From an uncultured Bacteroidales bacterium (GTDB lineage Bacteria; Bacteroidota; Bacteroidia; Bacteroidales; Paludibacteraceae): DNA of 7,615 nt. Made by a program: the position numbers and the translations under genes. The stretch is from the NCBI GenBank assembly GCA_937886455.1, contig CALGCU010000211.1, positions 1 to 7,615 on the forward strand. The letters run 5' to 3'. How positions within the stretch are numbered: the first letter of the stretch is position 1; each line of letters opens with the position of its first letter. The notes under the pieces were generated by a model. It ran no database searches. It saw nothing but the letters and a program-made list of their open reading frames with translations, and was not told the origin of the DNA. Below are positions 1 through 7,256 of this stretch, piece after piece.

Positions 1-599
1 TGATGTAATTTCAGCCCAGTGATAGGTAAACAAGAAAGATTGCGAGCATGAAGCAGCATTTGATCTCTATCTTCACCCGGCAAACCTAAAATAAGATGTA
101 CTACTACCGGTATTCCCCTTGAAGTTGTTTTTTGTATCGCCTGTACAGCACATTCATAATCATGTCCTCTATTTATTCTTTTCAGCGTAATATCAGATGT
201 GGACTCTACACCATACTCTATCGTCACCAATGCTTTTTTATTTAATTCAGCCAGATAGTCTAATAAAGGTTCATCCACACAATCAGGGCGTGTACCTATG
301 GTTATGCCCTCCACACCGGAACATGCCAATGCTTCTTCATACATTTCCTTCAATCTGATTAAAGGAGCATAGGTATTAGTGTATGACTGAAAATAGGCAA
401 TGTATTTTTGGTTGGGATATTTTTGCCTAAAAAAGATTATCCCCTCCTCTATTTGTTGCGATATACTTTTTTGTGGTTGGCAATATCCCGGTACAAAAGC
501 CTGGTTATTGCAATACGTACATCCTCCTCTACCTACCCTTCCATCTCGATTAGGACAAGAGAATCCGGCATTGATTGATATTTTTTGATATCTTGTCAT
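1..599 (-). CDS. Radical SAM protein of the YhcC/YtqA (TIGR01212-like) family, 3' end beyond the window
   Basis: The first 199 residues are present and the gene runs off the left edge. The radical SAM iron-sulfur site is C15-X11-C27-X2-C30 within CPNRDG...GGCTYC, the spacing seen in E. coli YhcC and B. subtilis YtqA. Other family blocks follow in order: YFQSYTNTYAPL (69-80), GTRPDCV (102-108), EYGVES (128-133), RINRGHDY (141-148), HLILGLPGE (168-176) and GLKLH (195-199). These enzymes bind a 4Fe-4S cluster and S-adenosylmethionine in the cytoplasm; I know of no firmly established substrate, so none is assigned. The ATG at 599-597 overlaps the ligA stop as ATGA, pointing to translational coupling. 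An in-frame TAA lies at 605-603, so no upstream start is possible. Homologues as I remember them carry about 15-20 more residues before the KISINAGF block, so this N-terminus looks short. Confidence 0.9.
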   Translation of the reverse strand, partial: MTRYQKISINAGFSCPNRDGRVGRGGCTYCNNQAFVPGYCQPQKSISQQIEEGIIFFRQKYPNQKYIAYFQSYTNTYAPLIRLKEMYEEALACSGVEGITIGTRPDCVDEPLLDYLAELNKKALVTIEYGVESTSDITLKRINRGHDYECAVQAIQKTTSRGIPVVVHLILGLPGEDRDQMLLHARNLSCLPITGLKLH

Positions 600-2593
600 T
601 GATTAAGCATACTCAAAAACTCTTGTTCTGTAACAATACTCACTCCCAATTTTTGTGCTTTTTCCAACTTAGCAGGTCCCATATTCTCCCCCGCCAAGAT
701 AAAATCTGTCTTTGCAGATACAGAAGCAAGATTCTTTCCACCATTCTTTTCTATGATTGCTTTATATTCCTCCCGAGAATGAAGCGAGAATGTGCCACTA
801 ATCACAATAGACTTACCTTTAAGAATGTCCGATTGTGGAGTTATTTTATCTTCATCCATTCTCATTTGTAAGCCAAAGGCTCTAAGTCGCTCTACAATTA
901 GTAAATTCTCCGGTTGTGCAAAGTAATCTATTATACTGCGAGCAATTCGCTCACCCACTTCATCAATAGTAATGAGTTGTTCGTAAGAAGCCTGTATAAG
1001 TTTATCCATATCATGGATAGCGTAGGCTATTTTTTTTGCTGTAGTTTCACCCACGAATCTAATACCTAATGCAAACAAGACTCTTTCAAAAGGCACTTGT
1101 TTAGAAGCCTCACACGCCTCTTTAATTTTATAGGCAGATTTAATTCCTAATCCTTCCAGACGCGCCAAATCAGGCACTTTGAGATCATATACATCTGCTA
1201 TATTGCGTAACAAACCATTCTGAAACAGCAAAGCGATAGTCTCTGTTCCAAGCCCTTCTATGCGCATTGCTTTTCTGCTCACAAAGTGTTCTATCTTACC
1301 TTTCTGCTGAGGTGGACAATTAGCCTCATTCGGACAATAATGCGCCGCTTCACCCTCATATCTAATCAAGGAAGCACCACACTCCGGACATTTTTTAGGG
1401 AATGTAACCTTATCACCGATGAGGAAGCGCGCTTCTTTATCAACCCCCGTAATCTTTGGAATGATTTCCCCACCCTTTTCCACAAACACCATGTCACCAA
1501 TATGCAGGTCTAAAGCTTCAATAATATCAGCATTGTGCAGTGATGCTCTCTTAACAATTGTGCCAGACAATTGCACCGGGTCTAAATTAGCAACCGGAGT
1601 GACAGCACCAGTTCTTCCCACTTGATACGACACTTCATTGAGGCGCGTACATGCGCTTTCAGCCTGGAATTTATACGCGATAGCCCATCGAGGAGACTTA
1701 GCCGTCATGCCCAATACCTTCTGTTGCCGTTCATCATTAACTTTTAGCACAATTCCGTCAGTAGCAACAGGCAGCGTCTTACGCTGTATATCCCAATAAG
1801 CAATATAGTCCATTATTTCCTCTACAGATTGGCACACCTTGATGTGTTCAGATGTTTTCATGCCCCATTCTCGCGCAGATATCAAGCATTCCGAATGTAG
1901 CGTAGAAGGGAGTTGCTCTCCTAAGACATAATAGATATAAGCATCCAATTTTCTTTCTGCTACCACAGCCGGATTCTGTTGTTTAATTGAGCCAGAAGCC
2001 GCATTACGTGGGTTGGCAAAAAGCGGTTCTTCCTGACGCTCTCTCTCTTGATTTAATGCCTCAAAAACAGTCCAGGGCATCAAAATTTCACCTCTAAACT
2101 CCACTCTATCCGGCGCACCATCTCTCAGTCTGAGAGGCACACTCTTAATAGTACGCACATTGGCCGTTACATCATCTCCCATCACGCCATCTCCACGTGT
2201 TACAGCTCGCGTGAGTAGTCCATCCTCATAATATAGCGAAATAGAAGTGCCATCAAATTTAAGTTCACAAACGACTTCAAACGGTTCATCAATTGATTTA
2301 CGGATTCTTTCATACCAATCTCTTACTTCCGCTTCCGAATAGGTATTTGCCAATGATAGCATTGGATAGCGATGTTGCACTTGTTGAAACTCCTTAGTTA
2401 TGTCACTACCCACTCTTTTAGTAGGCGATGACGGGTCGTAACATTCCGGATGTGCCTCTTCCAGGCGTTCCAACAAATGCATTTTTTCATCAAACTCCTT
2501 ATCAGTAATAGTAGGAGCAGATAGAACATAATAATTGTAATTATGTAGGTCGAGTTCCTTTCTTAATTGAAATATCAGTGCTATTTCATCCAT
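596..2593 (-). CDS. ligA: NAD+-dependent DNA ligase LigA
   Basis: This 665-residue protein is close to the 671 residues of E. coli LigA and contains every domain. It seals nicks during replication and repair, using NAD+ to adenylate itself. The N-terminal Ia domain (about 1-70) has YNYYVLSAPTITDKEFD (19-35), which binds the NMN half of NAD+. The nucleotidyltransferase domain has the nucleophile K112 in ELKFDG (110-115), RGE (167-169), DGIVLKVN (279-286) and WAIAYKF (303-309). An OB fold follows. A four-cysteine zinc site uses C402, C405, C420 and C426. Helix-hairpin-helix segments run from about 445 to 560, with GLGIKSAYKI, LGIRFVGETTAKKI and IDEVGERIARSI visible. A BRCT domain (about 588-665) closes the protein. 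The ATG lies one base after the stop of the upstream nuclease gene, with no promoter box between, and the TGA stop overlaps the next ATG. No active-site residue is missing. It is essential in most bacteria. Confidence 0.98.
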   Translation of the reverse strand: MDEIALIFQLRKELDLHNYNYYVLSAPTITDKEFDEKMHLLERLEEAHPECYDPSSPTKRVGSDITKEFQQVQHRYPMLSLANTYSEAEVRDWYERIRKSIDEPFEVVCELKFDGTSISLYYEDGLLTRAVTRGDGVMGDDVTANVRTIKSVPLRLRDGAPDRVEFRGEILMPWTVFEALNQERERQEEPLFANPRNAASGSIKQQNPAVVAERKLDAYIYYVLGEQLPSTLHSECLISAREWGMKTSEHIKVCQSVEEIMDYIAYWDIQRKTLPVATDGIVLKVNDERQQKVLGMTAKSPRWAIAYKFQAESACTRLNEVSYQVGRTGAVTPVANLDPVQLSGTIVKRASLHNADIIEALDLHIGDMVFVEKGGEIIPKITGVDKEARFLIGDKVTFPKKCPECGASLIRYEGEAAHYCPNEANCPPQQKGKIEHFVSRKAMRIEGLGTETIALLFQNGLLRNIADVYDLKVPDLARLEGLGIKSAYKIKEACEASKQVPFERVLFALGIRFVGETTAKKIAYAIHDMDKLIQASYEQLITIDEVGERIARSIIDYFAQPENLLIVERLRAFGLQMRMDEDKITPQSDILKGKSIVISGTFSLHSREEYKAIIEKNGGKNLASVSAKTDFILAGENMGPAKLEKAQKLGVSIVTEQEFLSMLNQ

Positions 2594-2594
2594 A

Positions 2595-4160
2595 CTATTT
2601 CACTATAATTTTCAGTTGCGCCACTTTTGCTTCGCCATAAACATTAGCGATATAAATACCAGATGGTAGTTTAGTTTGAGCCTGATAATAATCCGATGAT
2701 ATTTCCTCATCAGCCACTTGAACACCCATTAGAGAATAAATACGCAATCTTCCACCCTGAGCGCGTTGAATAATGAGTGGGAGTTGTTCCGTGACAAGAC
2801 ATGACACCGGCGGATTATTCCAGAAATTTTCTATTCCAGTGTTTGCATTATTTCCCAACGAGAGACCTACTATAATAGGGTCATGATCAGAACTTCTAAA
2901 CATGGTATTATCCGAACTCTTATCGTAGGTATAAGCATCACGTTCATCTGAGTTGATGTGATAAGCCGTCATTCCTGTCACCTGCTTATATAAAGCAGGA
3001 TTAGCCAAGGCATGATCCAAATAGCCCACAGCACCTTTGTAGGAATATGAGTAGGAAGAATCAGCATGAAACGCTCTGTGCAGGTCCACATACCCTGCAT
3101 CCACAAACACTTTGATAGGATCTTCCTTTGCGTAGGCATTAAGGTCTCCCATGACAAGTACGTCTTCATCACCAAAGTATTTTTGCCACATTTCAGCCTC
3201 ATCCACAACAGCTTGAGCTTCTTTTACACGCGTTGCATTGTACACACCCTGTCCATCACCTTGATTAGCATTATCTCCTGTTGCAGAGCCAGTTTTAGCT
3301 TTAAAGTGATTAAGAGAGAAGATGAATTTCTCTCCATTCTCTTTGAGTACGAATGCTGCTGCCTTTTTTCTTTTTTGTGGAGATGGATTATCAATGTGTT
3401 GTAATTGTCCGTATGTATTAAATCTATCACTTCTGTATATATATCCCACCTTAGTGTAACTACCGGAGCTTGTAGTTCCGTCGTTGATGTAAGTATAAGT
3501 ATGTCCTAAACGTGTAGTAAGGGCTGCAGCCATTTTGCTCAATGCAGCTTGTCCTTGTTCAATCTCCAAAAGACCATATATATCAGCATCAACAGCTACG
3601 AGTGCATTTAATAATTTTGCGTGTTGACGTGCCAATTGAGATTCATCATCAGCTCCATATCCGGTATCCAAATTATCCACCAAATAATACTCCATATTTA
3701 ACGCACACACCTTTACATTATGATTACCTATATCCTCATGTCCTTTGAGAAGTTCTTCTCTTGTATTTCCCACAAACTGAACATTTCCCACAGCAGTCAA
3801 ACTATTTGAGGATGTTACCTTTGCTGTGAGGCGCACAATCCGTTCTCCCATACGATGATAGCCAAACACCCCATACAAACGTACAACACCTGCAGAGTTA
3901 GCCCCAATCAATGCGTTGTATTCAGATGACATTGGATAGGCTTGATTAGTAGGTGAGAATATTCTTCTGGGTGACACTTCATAATAGGAGTTAGAATAAT
4001 TATTCGTAACATACAATGGTGTTTCAAAAGTTACCGTTTCACCAACATACGCCGACAACTGAGAATAGGTCCATGTATCCGGATTAGAAATTGTAATGAT
4101 TTCTTGCGCCTGTCCCCATAGACAAACGAACAGAAATAGTAGAAATAGCTTTGTTTTCAT
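2595..4160 (-). CDS. Secreted ExeM/NucH-like endonuclease/exonuclease/phosphatase family protein with T9SS-type C-terminal domain
   Basis: A 521-residue exported protein, probably a DNA-degrading nuclease, though related phosphodiesterases cannot be excluded. Residues 1-19 (MKTKLFLLFLFVCLWGQAQ) form a signal peptide. Residues 20-145 look like the OB-type beta domain found before the catalytic part in NucH-like proteins. The EEP catalytic domain (about 148-435) shows N155 in ALNMEY, metal-binding E199 in LLEIE, H285 in LNHFKAKT, D339/N341 in MGDLNAY, D382-H383 in GYLDHALAN and D425-H426-D427 in SSDHDP. The last 50 residues (RLRIYSLMGVQV...LPSGIYIANV...KIIVK) match the T9SS type A sorting domain, suggesting secretion or surface attachment. 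I chose the ATG at 4160 because it places the signal peptide at the N-terminus. An in-frame ATG at 4169 is possible, and the longer frame from GTG 4208 would begin inside the terminator. Likely uses: foreign or extracellular DNA as nutrient, biofilm turnover, or resistance to DNA nets. Confidence 0.88.
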   Translation of the reverse strand: MKTKLFLLFLFVCLWGQAQEIITISNPDTWTYSQLSAYVGETVTFETPLYVTNNYSNSYYEVSPRRIFSPTNQAYPMSSEYNALIGANSAGVVRLYGVFGYHRMGERIVRLTAKVTSSNSLTAVGNVQFVGNTREELLKGHEDIGNHNVKVCALNMEYYLVDNLDTGYGADDESQLARQHAKLLNALVAVDADIYGLLEIEQGQAALSKMAAALTTRLGHTYTYINDGTTSSGSYTKVGYIYRSDRFNTYGQLQHIDNPSPQKRKKAAAFVLKENGEKFIFSLNHFKAKTGSATGDNANQGDGQGVYNATRVKEAQAVVDEAEMWQKYFGDEDVLVMGDLNAYAKEDPIKVFVDAGYVDLHRAFHADSSYSYSYKGAVGYLDHALANPALYKQVTGMTAYHINSDERDAYTYDKSSDNTMFRSSDHDPIIVGLSLGNNANTGIENFWNNPPVSCLVTEQLPLIIQRAQGGRLRIYSLMGVQVADEEISSDYYQAQTKLPSGIYIANVYGEAKVAQLKIIVK

Positions 4161-4183
4161 ACTTATCATATAGTTTGAGAAAA

Positions 4184-4191
4184 CAAAGGTA
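4184..4191 (-). promoter_or_regulatory. Bacteroidota -7 promoter box for the nuclease-ligA-radical SAM unit
   Basis: Read on the minus strand the box is TACCTTTG, a full match to the Bacteroidota -7 consensus TAnnTTTG. It begins at the end of the terminator's T-tract and lies 23 nt upstream of the nuclease ATG, so the leader would be only about 15-20 nt. The expected -33 position (about 4210-4216) falls in the terminator loop and stem and has no TTTG or TTG, so this half is weak. It is identical in sequence to the -7 box upstream of rplM. Confidence 0.65.
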
Positions 4192-4229
4192 AAAAAAAAT
4201 CTCCACACTTTATCAGTGCGGAGATTTTT
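4191..4229 (-). terminator. Intrinsic terminator of the rplM-rpsI-rpsB-tsf operon
   Basis: It lies 17 bases after the tsf stop. The arms are 4215-4229 and 4195-4209, giving a 15-bp stem with a 5-nt loop. On the minus-strand RNA the core reads CUCCGCACU-GAUAA-AGUGUGGAG, followed by nine U. The single imperfect pair (4219 with 4205) is a G-U pair only in the minus-strand RNA, and an A-C mismatch on the other strand, so the structure favours leftward transcripts. A short A-run flanks the other side (4225-4229 read as A on the minus strand), so weak activity in the opposite direction is possible. Confidence 0.93.
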
Positions 4230-4246
4230 CTTATCAAGATATACGA

Positions 4247-5236
4247 TTATTCTTGGTTCAAAGTAACACGTTTGAATGCGGTTACTGTAACGCCAGCTTT
4301 TTTGAGAATATCTTTTACCAATTCTTTATCTTCTGACATCACATAAACTTGTTCCACCAAAGTAGATTCTTTCAAGAATTTAGCCAAACGACCTTGAGCA
4401 ATCATTTCCACTTTCTTCATGTTAATGTTAGCTTCAGCCTCAGCAGGAACAGTAGCACGGATATTGCGAGCCACTTCAGCTTGTTCAGGAGTTAACCATC
4501 CCTTCGCCATATTACTTTCGATGTGGTCATCGCTATCAGCATGAGCAGGATTCAATCCAGCTTTTTTGAGTGCCAATTCTACAGCTTTATTAACTTCGTC
4601 TTGTTTTGTTTTTTCAACAGCCAAGCTCAATTCTTTTTCTTTTACTTCAGCCGGAACTGCATCAGCGTCCACTGCGATAGGTGACATTGCAGCAACTTGC
4701 ATTGCTACTCCGTGTAATACAGTTTGGTCAGCAGCGTTTTCAGAAGCAGCTACGATAGTTGAAAGTTTATTACCATTGTGGTTATAAGCATCCACAACAG
4801 GAGCTTGAAGGAATACATAGTCAGACAACTCCATTTTTTCTCCGGTAACACCAGAGCGTTCAGTTACCATTTCAGTTACAGTGTGTCCTTCTACAACTAT
4901 GTTAGCCAATTCTTCCAGTGATGCAGGTTTTTGTTCCAAAGCGATGTCCAAAATTCTTTTTACCATCGCTACGAAATCAGCATTCTTAGCCACGAAGTCA
5001 GTTTCACATTTTACAGCTACGATTGCTCCAAAACCATCAACAGCTTTAGCCAACACACATCCTTCAGAAGCTTCTCTATCAGAGCGTTTAGCCGCAATAG
5101 CTTGTCCACGTTTGCGGAGCAAATCTTTTGCTTGTTCAAAATCTCCGTTTGCTTCTTCGAGCGCTTTTTTAACGTCCATCATACCAGCACCGGTGATGTC
5201 ACGCAATTTTTTTATATCAGCAAGAGTTACTGCCAT
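4247..5236 (-). CDS. tsf: Translation elongation factor Ts
   Basis: EF-Ts (329 residues) exchanges GDP for GTP on EF-Tu in the cytoplasm. The N-terminal UBA-like helical domain (about 1-55) reads ITGAGMMDVKKALEEANGDFEQA, the segment that contacts the EF-Tu G domain. The signature TDFVAKN follows at 79-85, with D80 and F81, which insert near the EF-Tu magnesium site. Core and dimerisation subdomains extend to about residue 275, and the conserved C-terminal region ends KAGVTVTAFKRVTLNQE. It is longer than the 283-residue E. coli protein, the extra length being in the core; similar lengths are usual in Bacteroides relatives. The ATG at 5236 lies 25 nt after the rpsB stop, with an A-rich spacer and no clear Shine-Dalgarno site, so it is read from the same messenger as rpsB. 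It is the last gene of the operon before the terminator at 4191-4229. Confidence 0.98.
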   Translation of the reverse strand: MAVTLADIKKLRDITGAGMMDVKKALEEANGDFEQAKDLLRKRGQAIAAKRSDREASEGCVLAKAVDGFGAIVAVKCETDFVAKNADFVAMVKRILDIALEQKPASLEELANIVVEGHTVTEMVTERSGVTGEKMELSDYVFLQAPVVDAYNHNGNKLSTIVAASENAADQTVLHGVAMQVAAMSPIAVDADAVPAEVKEKELSLAVEKTKQDEVNKAVELALKKAGLNPAHADSDDHIESNMAKGWLTPEQAEVARNIRATVPAEAEANINMKKVEMIAQGRLAKFLKESTLVEQVYVMSEDKELVKDILKKAGVTVTAFKRVTLNQE

Positions 5237-5261
5237 AATTCTTTTACACTTAATCAGTTAA

Positions 5262-6104
5262 TTAATCTTCGTTTTCTTTAGAAGCATACTTTTCAGCAGC
5301 GCGTGCATTCAAAGCAGCTTCATCTTCTTTAGAGTTGCGTGCTTTGCGAACACGTGTTTTGCGTTCTTTAGCTTCCGGTGCTTGTTCAGCAGCTGCATCA
5401 GCATCAGCTTTTTCTATTTTACGTTCTTCCAATCCTTCTTTCATTGCTTCAACAACAGCAGCAAGAATCACATCAATAGATTTAGTTGCATCGTCATTAG
5501 CAGGAATTACGTAATCCACCATACGAGGATCAGAGTTAGTATCAACGATACCGAACACAGGGATACCTAAGCGTTGAGCTTCACGTACAGCGATGTGTTC
5601 TTTCATCACGTCAACTACGAACAAAGCAGCAGGCAAACGCAACATATCAGCGATAGAGCCCAAGTTCTTTTCGAGTTTTTCACGTTGACGAGAGATTTGT
5701 AGTTTTTCGCGTTTAGAAACATTGTCAAAAGTTCCATCTTGAGTCATTTTGTCAATGTTAGCCATTTTTTTAACGGCTTTACGAATAGTAGGGAAGTTAG
5801 TAAGCATACCACCAGCCCAGCGTTCAGTGATGTAAGGCATACCTACTTCTTTAGCTCTTTCAGCCACTACGTCTTTAGCTTGTTTTTTAGTAGCTACGAA
5901 AAGCACTTTACGACCTGATTTAACCACTTGTTTAAGAGCAGCAGCAGCTTCATCAATTTTTACTACAGTTTTGTTCAAGTCGATGATATGGATACCATTA
6001 CGTTCCATAAAGATGTAAGGAGCCATTGCGGGGTTCCACTTACGTTTGAGGTGTCCAAAGTGACAACCTGCTTCCAATAATTGTTCGAAATTAGTTCTTG
6101 GCAT
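5262..6104 (-). CDS. rpsB: 30S ribosomal protein S2 with extended charged C-terminus
   Basis: S2 (280 residues) binds the head-body junction of the small ribosomal subunit and is needed for S1 binding and initiation. The N-terminus FEQLLEAGCHFGHLKRKWNPAMAPYIFMERNGIHIIDL (6-43) and the block FVATKKQAKDVV...ERWAGGMLTNFPTI (69-107) are diagnostic. Further conserved parts are LGIPVFGIVDTNSDPRMVDYVIPANDDA and the following SIDVIL helix. The conserved fold ends near residue 230. The last 50 residues are a low-complexity tail rich in K, E, R and A, absent from the 241-residue E. coli protein and probably disordered. The start ATG at 6104 is preceded by an A-rich stretch (AAATAAAAACAAA) without a Shine-Dalgarno site, as is usual in this phylum. 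It is followed by tsf, the almost universal partner of rpsB. The 161-bp gap from rpsI is the largest in the operon and holds hairpins described separately. Confidence 0.98.
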   Translation of the reverse strand: MPRTNFEQLLEAGCHFGHLKRKWNPAMAPYIFMERNGIHIIDLNKTVVKIDEAAAALKQVVKSGRKVLFVATKKQAKDVVAERAKEVGMPYITERWAGGMLTNFPTIRKAVKKMANIDKMTQDGTFDNVSKREKLQISRQREKLEKNLGSIADMLRLPAALFVVDVMKEHIAVREAQRLGIPVFGIVDTNSDPRMVDYVIPANDDATKSIDVILAAVVEAMKEGLEERKIEKADADAAAEQAPEAKERKTRVRKARNSKEDEAALNARAAEKYASKENED

Positions 6105-6179
6105 TTTGTTTTTATTTAATTGTTTACATTCTGTTTAATCAGCCACACAGTAGTTCTAATTCACATTGAAGTCTGCATG

Positions 6180-6253
6180 GTTTAGATACTAAACGATTAT
6201 TTGCTTTTTTAACAACCAATTTCCATCCTTCGAATGAAAGATGGAAATTGTTG
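6180..6253 (-). promoter_or_regulatory. Hairpins in the rpsI-rpsB intergenic leader, candidate rpsB control element
   Basis: The first hairpin in the RNA pairs 6240-6253 with 6213-6227. It has an uninterrupted 11-bp stem (CAATTTCCATC with GATGGAAATTG), a 12-nt loop, and three further pairs beyond one bulged base (6216). It begins 12 nt after the rpsI stop. The second is a perfect 6-bp stem, GTTTAG-TAT-CTAAAC, at 6194-6180, about 75 nt before the rpsB start. Neither is followed by a U-run (the first is followed by an A-run), so they are not intrinsic terminators. I see no TAnnTTTG box in this gap. Plausible roles are an S2 binding site for feedback control, as known for the E. coli rpsB leader, or a processing or stability element. 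The structures are visible; the role is inference. Confidence 0.45.
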
Positions 6254-6265
6254 ATAGGATAAATA

Positions 6266-6652
6266 TTAACGTTTTGAGAATTGGAAACGTTTGCGAGCTT
6301 TTGGTCGTCCCGGTTTCTTACGTTCCACTTCGCGTGGGTCACGAGTCATGAATCCTTCAGCTTTCAATGCCGGTTTATCTTCCGGATTGATTTTTACCAA
6401 TGCTCTTGCGATAGCCAATCTGAGTGCTTCAGCTTGTCCTTTGAATCCCCCTCCACAAAGGTTAACTTTAATATCGTATTTTTCAGCTACTCCCAAGGTG
6501 TTTAGAGGTTGTTTCACTACATATTGGAGAATAGAAGAAGGGAAATACACTTCCAATTCGCGTTTATTGATGATAACTTTACCGCTTCCTTCGTTAACGA
6601 AAACACGGGCAACAGCCGCTTTTCTTCTTCCTAAGGCATGTACTTGTTCCAT
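6266..6652 (-). CDS. rpsI: 30S ribosomal protein S9
   Basis: S9 (128 residues, the usual length) sits in the head of the small subunit, and its C-terminal tail reaches the P-site tRNA. The N-terminus HALGRRKAAVARVFVNEGSGKVIINKREL is typical. It is followed by VNLCGGGFKGQAEALRLAIARAL (63-85), the S9 signature with GGG and GQAEA. The basic tail VERKKPGRPKARKRFQFSKR ends in the conserved KR pair, with R128 the residue expected to touch P-site tRNA. The ATG at 6652 follows the rplM stop after 10 nt, so the two are surely co-transcribed. This matches the conserved L13-S9 pairing across bacteria. There is no truncation or unusual residue. Confidence 0.98.
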   Translation of the reverse strand: MEQVHALGRRKAAVARVFVNEGSGKVIINKRELEVYFPSSILQYVVKQPLNTLGVAEKYDIKVNLCGGGFKGQAEALRLAIARALVKINPEDKPALKAEGFMTRDPREVERKKPGRPKARKRFQFSKR

Positions 6653-6662
6653 GTGCTTTCAA

Positions 6663-7118
6663 TTAATTTAATGCATTAATATCAATTTGTTTTGGTTGTT
6701 GTGCTTGTTTGTTGTGTTCTGCACCTCCAAACACATAGAGATTGCCCATTAATTGGCTGCTCAAACGGTTTTTAGGCAACATACCTTTTACAACTTTTTT
6801 AATCAAGCGTTCAGGTGATTTAGCCAAAAGGTCAGCTGGCGTAAATTCACGTTGTCCACCCGGGTGTCCTGTGTGACGATAGTACACTCTTCCATTCCAT
6901 TTGTTACCTGTAAGGCGCACTTTGTCAGCATTGATGATAATCACATTGTCACCACAGTCTACATGCGGGGTGAAACTTGGTTTGTATTTTCCACGTAGCA
7001 ATTTAGCCACACGTGTGCAAAGACGTCCCAGCACCATATCAGTTGCATCTACTACAACCCATTCTTTTTGTGCTGTTGCTTTGTTTACAGAAACGGTTTT
7101 AAAACTTAACGTATCCAC
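6663..7118 (-). CDS. rplM: 50S ribosomal protein L13
   Basis: L13 (151 residues) is an early-assembling large-subunit protein that binds 23S rRNA. Diagnostic parts are EWVVVDATDMVLGRLCTRVAKLLRGKYKPSFTPHVDCGDNVIIINADKVRLTGNKW (19-74), YYRHTGHPGGQRE (79-91) and the signature VKGMLPKNRLSSQLMGNLYVFGGAEH (109-134). The start codon is GTG at 7118. An in-frame TAA lies 15 nt upstream with no ATG between, and the predicted MDTLSFKT N-terminus is the one I associate with Bacteroidales L13, so GTG is the only sensible start. The spacer before it is A-rich (AACGAAAAAAATAAA) with no Shine-Dalgarno site. It is the first gene of the operon, read from the promoter at 7257-7288 through a leader of about 130 nt. 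Confidence 0.98.
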   Translation of the reverse strand: MDTLSFKTVSVNKATAQKEWVVVDATDMVLGRLCTRVAKLLRGKYKPSFTPHVDCGDNVIIINADKVRLTGNKWNGRVYYRHTGHPGGQREFTPADLLAKSPERLIKKVVKGMLPKNRLSSQLMGNLYVFGGAEHNKQAQQPKQIDINALN

Positions 7119-7166
7119 TTTATTTTTTTCGTTTTATAGTTAATCAATCGGTTTTCACCACAGGTC

Positions 7167-7210
7167 AATACTTGATTTGAATGAGGCTAATCGGAACAAA
7201 CTCAAGCATT
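7167..7210 (-). promoter_or_regulatory. Stem-loop in the rplM leader, candidate L13/S9 feedback element
   Basis: The leader between the promoter and the rplM GTG contains a long stem. The 5' arm 7210-7197 (AATGCTTGA, bulged G at 7201, TTTG) pairs with the 3' arm 7179-7167 (CAAATCAAGTATT). This gives 13 pairs around a 17-nt loop. One pair (7207 with 7170) is G-U in the minus-strand RNA but a mismatch on the other strand, as expected if leftward RNA is the working form. No U-run follows, so it is not a terminator. Leaders that control L13 are known elsewhere (an L13 leader motif in Firmicutes; L13 repression of its own operon in E. coli). Whether this one binds L13 is inference. Confidence 0.5.
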
Positions 7211-7256
7211 TATATCCCGTAATTACAACCCATAAACTCGGATAATAAACGGACTG

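Noticed and set aside
3066..3748. Plus-strand frames of 68-112 codons opposite the nuclease gene
   Set aside because: They lie antisense to a complete, motif-rich nuclease and show no recognisable protein features.
4161..4208. Longer N-terminus for the nuclease, from GTG at 4208 (16 extra residues)
   Set aside because: It would start inside the terminator stem and upstream of the -7 box, and would bury the signal peptide behind extra residues.
4566..5281. Plus-strand frames opposite tsf
   Set aside because: They are antisense to a complete EF-Ts; low-complexity S/A/T/F composition reflects the codon pattern of the real gene.
6139..6342. A 67-codon minus-strand frame across the end of rpsI and the following gap
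   Set aside because: It overlaps rpsI in another frame, and its unique part is the hairpin-containing leader. No family resemblance or start context supports it.
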